This document shows positions 1 to 3,907 of a stretch of 30,605 nt of DNA, piece after piece. Both the position numbers and the translations under genes were made by a program. Positions within the stretch are counted from its first letter, which is position 1. Every line of letters starts with the position of its first letter. Under the pieces are notes generated by a model, which saw only the letters and a program-made list of their open reading frames with translations, was not told where the DNA came from and ran no database searches. This stretch comes from a virus: positions 1 to 30,605 of the IMG/VR virus record IMGVR_UViG_3300030333_005542, one strand, 5' to 3'.

Positions 1-56
1 ATCAATTAGTGTGGAAATAATGTGGAATTAATGTTAGTTTTTATAGTGATCTTACC

Positions 57-81
57 GAGCAGATTATAACACGAACTGCTC
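57..81 (+). repeat. inverted repeat / hairpin, 6-bp arms, 13-nt loop
   Basis: GAGCAG (57-62) and CTGCTC (76-81) are perfect reverse complements around a 13-nt A/T-rich loop. There is no T-run after the second arm, so a simple intrinsic terminator is unlikely. It is the first of several inverted repeats of the same geometry in this segment and lies about 85 bp upstream of a sigma70-type promoter. Confidence 0.55.
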
Positions 82-92
82 TAAATTGTCAA

Positions 93-117
93 ACCCTCGT
101 TTATATTTTGTGAGGGT
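93..117 (+). repeat. inverted repeat / hairpin, 6-bp arms, 13-nt loop
   Basis: ACCCTC (93-98) pairs with GAGGGT (112-117) around a 13-nt loop rich in T. It sits 11 bp after the previous hairpin and has the same arm and loop lengths. It could be the end of an upstream transcript, a regulator-binding palindrome, or part of a stem-loop/promoter cassette. The sequence alone does not decide between these. Confidence 0.55.
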
Positions 118-166
118 ATTGCAATTTTTAAAATATCAAGATTTATACATAATATTATCATAATTC

Positions 167-195
167 TTGACATTTTTCCACAGGTGATTTAGAAT
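167..195 (+). promoter_or_regulatory. sigma70-type promoter P1
   Basis: The perfect -35 hexamer TTGACA (167-172) is separated by 17 bp from TAGAAT (190-195), one mismatch from the TATAAT consensus. Transcription would start near 202, giving a leader of about 24 nt before the ATG at 226. Cyanobacterial and other host RNA polymerases recognise this class, and T4-like phages use it for early genes. Confidence 0.75.
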
Positions 196-225
196 ACAAA
201 GTAACACTCTTACCCCTCTAATCTC

Positions 226-405
226 ATGTCAGTTTCTTACAATTACGGACAGAAGAGAAAGTATAGAATAACGTTAGAATTAGACGTGGAAGATGACTTA
301 AACCCACGGCAAATTGACTGGAAGAAAGTATTAGAAATTCATGAGAATGAGGACTGTAAGTGTTACATAGAGGATGTAGATTGTCCATTGAATTATTATA
401 ACTGA
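226..405 (+). CDS. small hypothetical protein, 59 aa
   Basis: This ORF runs ATG (226) to TGA (403-405) and encodes 59 residues beginning MSVSYNYGQKRKYRI. It has a basic N-terminus, an acidic middle (LDVEDDLNPRQIDW) and a Cys-containing C-terminus (CKCYIEDVDC, three Cys). No known domain is recognised. Support comes from its position immediately downstream of a near-consensus sigma70 promoter, a hairpin closely following the stop codon, and its resemblance in size and style to small accessory ORFs of marine T4-like phages. There is no Shine-Dalgarno sequence, which is common for this phage group. Being promoter-proximal, it is probably an early accessory protein (inference). Confidence 0.6.
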   Translation: MSVSYNYGQKRKYRITLELDVEDDLNPRQIDWKKVLEIHENEDCKCYIEDVDCPLNYYN

Positions 406-414
406 AGCGCATAA

Positions 415-444
415 AGTGTCCCTCTTATGTAAGGGTCAGACACT
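415..444 (+). repeat. two-part hairpin after the 59-aa ORF
   Basis: AGTGTC (415-420) pairs with GACACT (439-444). Inside it, CCCT and AGGG can form a second short helix, giving a stem interrupted by a small bulge. The element begins 9 nt after the stop codon at 405 and is followed by CTTAATTT, only a weak T-tract. It may act as a 3' stabilising or termination structure for the 59-aa ORF. Confidence 0.5.
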
Positions 445-476
445 CTTAATTTACTCACAGTTATTATCAATTTATT

Positions 477-602
477 ATGGCAGATTACGTGAACAATGTA
501 TCACCGAACTTTGCAGAATTCTTGCTAGAAAATGCAAACAATGGTGAGGAAATATTGGCAGTTCTGGATGATATTGTGGAGGTGAAAGATACAGCACTAT
601 AA
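477..602 (+). CDS. small acidic hypothetical protein, 41 aa
   Basis: ATG at 477 to TAA at 600-602 gives a 41-residue acidic protein, MADYVNNVSPNFAEFLLENA at the N-terminus, followed by NNGEEILAVLDDIVEV. The pattern suggests two short amphipathic helices. From memory, very similar tiny ORFs occur in cyanophage genomes, but no function is known to me. There is no clear Shine-Dalgarno sequence and no separate promoter, so it is probably transcribed from P1 together with the 59-aa ORF. A strong 8-bp hairpin follows about 20 nt after the stop. It could be a small inhibitor or adaptor of a host protein, but nothing in the sequence shows this. Confidence 0.6.
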   Translation: MADYVNNVSPNFAEFLLENANNGEEILAVLDDIVEVKDTAL

Positions 603-623
603 GTAACAATTAGTAAACGTAAT

Positions 624-652
624 ATGGGCAGGGTTATTGACACTCTGCCCAT
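624..652 (+). repeat. 8-bp stem hairpin overlapping promoter P2
   Basis: ATGGGCAG (624-631) pairs perfectly with CTGCCCAT (645-652) around a 13-nt loop (632-644). The flanking AATA/ATATT extends the pairing with one bulged C. The -35 hexamer of the following promoter lies entirely within the loop. No T-run follows, so any terminating role would be weak. Confidence 0.7.
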
Positions 653-665
653 CATATTGTATAAT
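637..665 (+). promoter_or_regulatory. perfect consensus sigma70 promoter P2
   Basis: TTGACA (637-642), exactly 17 bp, then TATAAT (660-665): a full-consensus sigma70 promoter. Expected start is near 672. The first substantial gene downstream is the 79-aa ORF at 876, so the transcript would carry a leader of about 200 nt. The -35 box sits in the loop of an 8-bp inverted repeat, the arrangement expected of a stem-loop/early-promoter cassette. Confidence 0.85.
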
Positions 666-795
666 AATAATATACACTTAGTGTGCTTATGAGTTCTTGA
701 CAGTTTAGACAGTTATTATGCCCCCTATGTTATATTGTGCGGTGCGGGCGTTGCGTTTATAAAAATCGAAAGTGTCTAACCTACAACGAACCGAA

Positions 796-833
796 TTCGA
801 GAGCTATATATAAATTTCTCGAAAAATTTTTTT
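796..833 (+). terminator. hairpin plus T-run, possible weak terminator
   Basis: TTCGAGA (796-802) pairs with TCTCGAA (817-823) around a 14-nt loop, followed by AAA and then seven T (827-833). The T-run is three bases off the stem, so termination may be partial. The loop contains TATATAAAT, close to a T4-type late promoter box, so the element could instead be promoter-associated. If it terminates, it would attenuate P2 transcripts before the 79-aa gene. Confidence 0.4.
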
Positions 834-860
834 GACCTTCTCAGGTTTGCTATATAAAAA
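832..860 (+). promoter_or_regulatory. possible promoter before the 79-aa gene
   Basis: TTGACC (832-837) is followed by an extended -10-like TGCTATATA (848-856) that also reads as the late-type box TATATAAAA. Spacing between the two hexamers is shorter than ideal, so this is a weak sigma70 candidate; the late-type reading also departs from NATAAATA. It is listed because it is the only promoter-like element close to the start at 876. Confidence 0.3.
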
Positions 861-875
861 AATCCCCCAGAAAAA

Positions 876-1115
876 ATGGAGTCTGAAAAGGAAAATATTA
901 TAACGTATCACATATATGCAAAAGACAGGTGCTTATACCATAATTTAAAACAAGACGAATTTGAGGAGACATGGGAACTACTCAACGTCATGGTAGGATT
1001 GTTAAAGACAGATTACGACGCAGATGATTTAAGTTATGAGAGAGCTGCCCCCACTGTAGGTGTTGGTGGACCTGTGAGAATATTCGCAGAACCTCCAGGA
1101 GGAGATTCTTACTAA
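876..1115 (+). CDS. conserved-type small phage protein, 79 aa
   Basis: This is a 79-residue protein with an N-terminal part (ITYHIYAKDRCLYHNLKQDE, then EFEETWELLNVMVGLL) of the kind found as short stand-alone ORFs in many marine T4-like phages; its function is unknown to me. The predicted fold is a short beta segment followed by a helix. The C-terminal 20 residues are low-complexity and Gly/Pro rich (VGVGGPVRIFAEPPGGDSY) and look like an appended linker. The last codons, GGDSY, are encoded by AGGAGGAGATTCTTAC, which doubles as the Shine-Dalgarno sequence of the next gene. The stop TAA overlaps the next ATG by one base, so translation is coupled. Confidence 0.75.
   Translation: MESEKENIITYHIYAKDRCLYHNLKQDEFEETWELLNVMVGLLKTDYDADDLSYERAAPTVGVGGPVRIFAEPPGGDSY
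1097..1108 (+). promoter_or_regulatory. strong Shine-Dalgarno embedded in the end of the 79-aa gene
   Basis: AGGAGGAGATTC lies before the ATG at 1115 and is a near-perfect anti-16S match, unlike most starts in this window, which have no Shine-Dalgarno. The same 13 bases including the preceding C recur at 1653-1665 before the second oxygenase gene. Confidence 0.7.
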
Positions 1116-1672
1116 TGGAATTACATACATTATTTGCAACTCCTTTATGGGTATCTGAAAATTCTTTACCAGAGGGTGCATATGATTGGGCATTAGAATA
1201 TAAGAAAAAAAATCCTAATAATGTAAAGATATCTAATAGAGGAGGATATCAAAGTACTTCTAAAGAATGGAAAGATTTTAAATATAATTCATACATACAA
1301 AAGATTTTAAACAAATATTCACCATTCAGAAACTTTAAAGTAACGAATTGGTGGTTAAATGTAAATGGAAAAGGAGACTATAATTTACAACACACACATG
1401 GTAATTCAGACTTATCATGTATATGGTATATTACCAATAACGAAAATTTATTAATATTTGAAGATTCTTTAATTCATAATAGAATACCTTTATATCAATC
1501 AATCCTTAATAACTTTGATGATTTTCCAAGTAAAAATATAAATTGCTCTGCAGGAACTTTACTGATATTTCCTTCTGATGTACCTCATCGTGTAGAAGAG
1601 CATACTTTAGATTCTCCTCGTATCTCAATATCTTTTAATTTATCGAGAAAGGCAGGAGGAGATTCATATTGA
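1115..1672 (+). CDS. 2OG-Fe(II) oxygenase, PF13759-like
   Basis: The 185-aa protein begins MELHTLFATPLW, the typical opening of the 2OG-FeII_Oxy_5 family (prolyl-4-hydroxylase-like fold). Visible family features are NWWLNVNGKGDYNLQHTHG (about 78-96), with His93/His95 as candidates for the first iron ligand; SCIWYI after it; AGTLLIFPSDVPHRV (146-160), giving the distal His158; and SPRISISFNL (167-176), with Arg169 placed to bind the 2-oxoglutarate carboxylate. Such enzymes hydroxylate protein or small-molecule substrates; this one's substrate is unknown. In cyanophages these genes commonly sit near structural genes. It overlaps the preceding gene by one base and the next by four, and its last residues GGDSY repeat those of the upstream protein because both encode the next gene's Shine-Dalgarno. 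Confidence 0.88.
   Translation: MELHTLFATPLWVSENSLPEGAYDWALEYKKKNPNNVKISNRGGYQSTSKEWKDFKYNSYIQKILNKYSPFRNFKVTNWWLNVNGKGDYNLQHTHGNSDLSCIWYITNNENLLIFEDSLIHNRIPLYQSILNNFDDFPSKNINCSAGTLLIFPSDVPHRVEEHTLDSPRISISFNLSRKAGGDSY
1654..1665 (+). promoter_or_regulatory. second copy of the coupling Shine-Dalgarno block
   Basis: AGGAGGAGATTC precedes a TTG codon at 1669 that overlaps the TGA stop of the upstream gene. The strong Shine-Dalgarno decides this unusual TTG start; no ATG or GTG in the following codons would keep the conserved N-terminus. Confidence 0.7.
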
Positions 1673-2298
1673 ATAACTGTATTGGAATTTATGATAATGC
1701 ACTTAGTTCTAAAAAATGCAAAGAACTGATTGAATATTTTGAAAGAAAGGATGTTATAAAAAAACCTGGAACTTTTGATTATAATGGTGAGGGTATAGTA
1801 GATGAGAATATAAAAAAATCAATTGAGATGCCAGTAAGGTTTGGTAAGGATGGTGATCGTACTATTGTTTCTGAGACAATTCAATCTATACTATTTCCTT
1901 ATATTGAAAAGTATTGGAAAAAATATATAAAACCTTCTTTAGAATTTGATGATTTAATATTAGATTATAATTATGCATTTAAAAAATTAGAAGGTAATGA
2001 CGCTGGATTTAAGGTATGGCATACAGAACAAACTGGAGGAATTCCTAATAGAGTTTTAGTATGGATGGTATATTTAAATAATGCAAAGTCGGGTACAGAT
2101 TTTTTATATACTAATAATATAAAAGCAAAGGAAGGAAGATTAATTATATGGCCTGCATCTTTTACTCATACACATAGATCTCAAAAAAATAAAGGTTTGA
2201 AATATATTGTAAGTGGATGGATTACTTTAAATGGTAATGGAATATCAATGTTAGATTTAGAATATGATTTAATTAAAAAATCATTGACATATACATAG
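1669..2298 (+). CDS. second 2OG-Fe(II) oxygenase, prolyl-hydroxylase-like
   Basis: The 209-aa protein starts at TTG (1669) within the TGA of the preceding gene (4-base overlap), supported by AGGAGGAG a few bases upstream. The N-terminus (IGIYDNALSSKKCKELIEYF) is the usual lead-in of prolyl-4-hydroxylase-type 2OG oxygenases. The catalytic core reads FKVWHTEQ (114-121, giving H118-x-E120), then RVLVWMVYLNN, SGTDFLY, EGRLIIWPASFTHTHRS (155-171, distal His169 or His167) and LKYIVSGWITL, with Lys178 as possible 2OG anchor. The iron motif appears to be HxE rather than the common HxD, a tolerated but unusual variant. It is not a close duplicate of its neighbour; the two belong to different branches of the superfamily. 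Substrate unknown. Confidence 0.82.
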   Translation: MNNCIGIYDNALSSKKCKELIEYFERKDVIKKPGTFDYNGEGIVDENIKKSIEMPVRFGKDGDRTIVSETIQSILFPYIEKYWKKYIKPSLEFDDLILDYNYAFKKLEGNDAGFKVWHTEQTGGIPNRVLVWMVYLNNAKSGTDFLYTNNIKAKEGRLIIWPASFTHTHRSQKNKGLKYIVSGWITLNGNGISMLDLEYDLIKKSLTYT

Positions 2299-2312
2299 AA
2301 TTACTCTATAAT
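2284..2312 (+). promoter_or_regulatory. perfect consensus sigma70 promoter P3
   Basis: TTGACA (2284-2289), 17 bp, TATAAT (2307-2312). The -35 box lies inside the last codons of the second oxygenase gene and the -10 lies in the 36-nt gap before the ATG at 2335. Expected start is near 2319. With the terminator at 3254-3277 it defines a two-gene transcription unit. An AATTAC/GTAATT inverted repeat (2299-2304/2322-2327) brackets the -10. Confidence 0.85.
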
Positions 2313-2334
2313 TGAAATGAAGTAATTACAAGTT

Positions 2335-3102
2335 ATGGCAAAAGGATTTACTGTTAAAGCCAAGAACCCTACTAAGAAAGAACCTAGTTGGGACATCCCT
2401 GCAATTAAGCAAAGGATGAAAGGTAAGACAATTGTATTCTGTCTACCTGGCAGAGGTTGTTCTTATACCTTCTTGAAGAATTTTGTACAACTGTGCTTTG
2501 ATATGGTACAGTCAGGAATGAGCATTCAGATATCTCAAGATTATTCATCTATGGTTAACTTTGCAAGATGTAAGTGTCTTGGTGCAAATGTTCTTCGTGG
2601 ACCTAATCAAATACCTTGGGATGGTAAATTAGAATATGATTACCAACTCTGGATTGATAATGATATTGTGTTTACTGCTGAGAAGTTCTGGCAGTTATGT
2701 GATCTAGCAGTCCCTGCGGAAGGTGAGGAAAGACAGATCGCAGCTGGCTGGTATGCTACAGAGGATGGACATACTACCTCAGTTGCTCACTGGTTAGAAG
2801 AGGATGACTTCCGTAAGAATGGGGGAGTTATGAATCATGAGACTGTTGAGTCTATGGGCAAACGCAACAAACCTTTCACAGTTGACTATACTGGTTTCGG
2901 ATGGTTGTTAATTAAGAAGGGAGTGTTTGAGAATCTTGAATATCCTTGGTTTGCTCCTAAGATGCAAGTCTTTGAGTCTGGTGGAGTACAAGATATGTGT
3001 GGTGAGGACGTGTCTTTCTGCCTAGATGCTAAGGAAAAAGGCATTGAGACATGGTGCGACCCTCGCATACGTGTAGGTCATGAGAAAATGAGGGTTATTT
3101 AA
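2335..3102 (+). CDS. glycosyltransferase-like protein (GT-A type)
   Basis: The 255-aa protein has features of a GT-A nucleotide-sugar transferase. KTIVFCLPGR (31-40) is the start of a Rossmann-like strand. YQLWIDNDIVF (103-113) contains the D108-N-D110 motif expected to bind the divalent metal and sugar nucleotide. FTVDYTGFGWLLIKK (181-195) and CGEDVSFCLDAKEKGI (222-237) resemble the acceptor/GED region, and His249 in VGHEK is a typical late metal ligand. Similar genes occur in marine T4-like phages. It might glycosylate a virion or host-surface component; donor and acceptor are unknown. It is served by its own consensus sigma70 promoter. The ATG has no good Shine-Dalgarno. The stop overlaps the next start by one base (TAATG). 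Confidence 0.7.
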   Translation: MAKGFTVKAKNPTKKEPSWDIPAIKQRMKGKTIVFCLPGRGCSYTFLKNFVQLCFDMVQSGMSIQISQDYSSMVNFARCKCLGANVLRGPNQIPWDGKLEYDYQLWIDNDIVFTAEKFWQLCDLAVPAEGEERQIAAGWYATEDGHTTSVAHWLEEDDFRKNGGVMNHETVESMGKRNKPFTVDYTGFGWLLIKKGVFENLEYPWFAPKMQVFESGGVQDMCGEDVSFCLDAKEKGIETWCDPRIRVGHEKMRVI

Positions 3103-3248
3103 TGGCAAAATCCACTCAAGGAGCATGGGGAACCGTCAAACTCGTCTCGGTTCCTAAAAAAACTCGTCAAGGACGCTCGGTTAACACACTTTTATCCGCA
3201 ACTTCTCGCAATAAAGCAAAAAAGAAGTACCGAGGACAAGGAAAATAA
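3102..3248 (+). CDS. small basic protein, 48 aa
   Basis: ATG at 3102 overlaps the stop of the glycosyltransferase-like gene; a GAGG at 3090-3093 offers a weak Shine-Dalgarno. It encodes 48 residues, beginning MAKSTQGAWGTVKLVSVPKK and ending NKAKKKYRGQGK. The protein is strongly basic (many Lys/Arg), without Cys or acidic residues, and lacks hydrophobic segments, fitting a nucleic-acid- or ribosome-associated peptide. From memory, comparable short basic ORFs occur in cyanophage genomes as conserved hypotheticals. Its stop is followed 6 bases later by the stem of an intrinsic terminator, so it is the last gene of the P3 transcript. Function unknown. Confidence 0.7.
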   Translation: MAKSTQGAWGTVKLVSVPKKTRQGRSVNTLLSATSRNKAKKKYRGQGK

Positions 3249-3253
3249 GTTAC

Positions 3254-3277
3254 AGGGGGAGCAATCCCCCTTTTTTT
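3254..3277 (+). terminator. intrinsic (rho-independent) terminator
   Basis: AGGGGGA (3254-3260), GCAA tetraloop, TCCCCCT (3265-3271), continuing as an unbroken run of seven T (3271-3277). This is the strongest terminator in the window and separates the accessory gene block from the baseplate block. Confidence 0.93.
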
Positions 3278-3307
3278 ATTGTTAAATAGTAAAAACATAC
3301 TAAAATT

Positions 3308-3454
3308 ATGGAAAACTCCAAGAAAAAGATGCTAAGAGAGGTTTCAAACGATCATCTTACTCCTAAAAAACGTGATGATTTAGTGCAAAGTGAAATATTT
3401 GGAGATTTTGAAGAAGATGATCTCGAATATGACGATCAAATGATGATTATTTGA
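3308..3454 (+). CDS. small acidic protein, 48 aa
   Basis: ATG (3308) to TGA (3452-3454) encodes 48 residues: a basic start (MENSKKKMLREVSNDHLTPK) and a very acidic tail (DFEEDDLEYDDQMMII). It lies between the strong terminator and the late promoter of gp25, so it needs its own promoter; a TTAAATAG box at about 3282-3289 is one mismatch from the NATAAATA late motif and could serve. No domain is recognised and there is no Shine-Dalgarno. The charge-split layout and an intact frame in an otherwise gene-sized gap support a real gene, but a chance ORF cannot be excluded. Confidence 0.55.
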   Translation: MENSKKKMLREVSNDHLTPKKRDDLVQSEIFGDFEEDDLEYDDQMMII

Positions 3455-3474
3455 AACAATAGTTTGTAATCCTT

Positions 3475-3482
3475 AATAAATA
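3475..3482 (+). promoter_or_regulatory. late promoter box AATAAATA before gp25
   Basis: TTAATAAATAAAAGA (3473-3487) contains AATAAATA, matching the NATAAATA late-promoter motif described for T4-like cyanophages (T4 consensus TATAAATA). It lies about 22 nt before the GTG start of gp25. A nearly identical TTAATAAATAAAGA stands before gp8. Confidence 0.7.
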
Positions 3483-3503
3483 AAAGATAATTGCCGTATT
3501 AAC

Positions 3504-3905
3504 GTGCCGATAGAACGGGTCAGTCAAGGTTTTAAAGACATTAGTATGACATTTCAGTCTAATCCACTGAATGAAGACCTTATTGCGATCAAAAATGAAA
3601 ACGCAATTGCCCGTTCTTTACGAAATATTGTTTTTACAACACCTGGAGAGAAGTTTTTTAATGAATCTTTTGGTTCAAGGATTACCGAATCTCTTTTTGA
3701 GAATATAGATGAGATTACTGCTACTATTATTGTCGATGAAATTCGACAATCAATTGATAATTACGAGCCAAGAGTAGCAGTAGACGATGTAAAAGCATTT
3801 CCAAACTATGATAACAACAGTTTTGATGTAATTATTACATATGAAGTGATTGGATCACAAATTCCAACACAAGAATTACAGTTTGTTTTGCAGTCTAGTA
3901 GATAA
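3504..3905 (+). CDS. gp25: baseplate wedge protein gp25
   Basis: The 133-aa protein belongs to the GPW/gp25 family (PF04965; T4 gp25 is of almost identical length). It opens with PIERVSQGFKDISMTFQSNP, which I recognise from cyanophage gp25. The core shows AIKNENAIARSLRNIVFTTP then GEKFFNESFGSRI (about 26-60), including the family's PGEKFFNxxFGS loop, then a helix and the closing strand QELQFVLQ. gp25 nucleates sheath polymerisation at the inner baseplate and forms part of the wedge core with gp6. The start is GTG at 3504; the conserved N-terminal PIERVSQGF begins at the next codon, so this start is preferred over the internal ATG at 3547. It is followed by gp6 after 2 nt. Confidence 0.96.
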   Translation: MPIERVSQGFKDISMTFQSNPLNEDLIAIKNENAIARSLRNIVFTTPGEKFFNESFGSRITESLFENIDEITATIIVDEIRQSIDNYEPRVAVDDVKAFPNYDNNSFDVIITYEVIGSQIPTQELQFVLQSSR

Positions 3906-3907
3906 AA

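Larger units (their letters stand above)
666..875 (+). other. leader region without a supported gene
   Basis: No ORF worth calling is visible on the plus strand; the longest ATG frame is a 14-codon run at 719. The stretch contains a GC-rich patch unusual for this window (GTGCGGTGCGGGCGTTGCG, about 736-754), a TTTATAAAAATC box near 755-766, the hairpin at 796-823 and a TATATAAA box before the next gene. A structured 5' leader or a small non-coding RNA made from P2 is possible. I see no tRNA cloverleaf or recognised riboswitch. Confidence 0.4.

Noticed and set aside
224-412. Minus-strand frame of 62 codons opposite the 59-aa ORF
   Set aside because: It lies antisense to a plus-strand ORF that has a near-consensus promoter; no minus-strand promoter is visible and its composition looks like reverse reading of a coding strand.
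697-702. Another TTGACA hexamer in the leader
   Set aside because: No acceptable -10 hexamer lies at 15-19 bp; the expected position reads GCCCCC or similar. Only the two other TTGACA boxes in this segment have matching -10 boxes.
719-763. ATG frame of 14 codons (MPPMLYC...)
   Set aside because: Too short, no Shine-Dalgarno and no support beyond an open frame.
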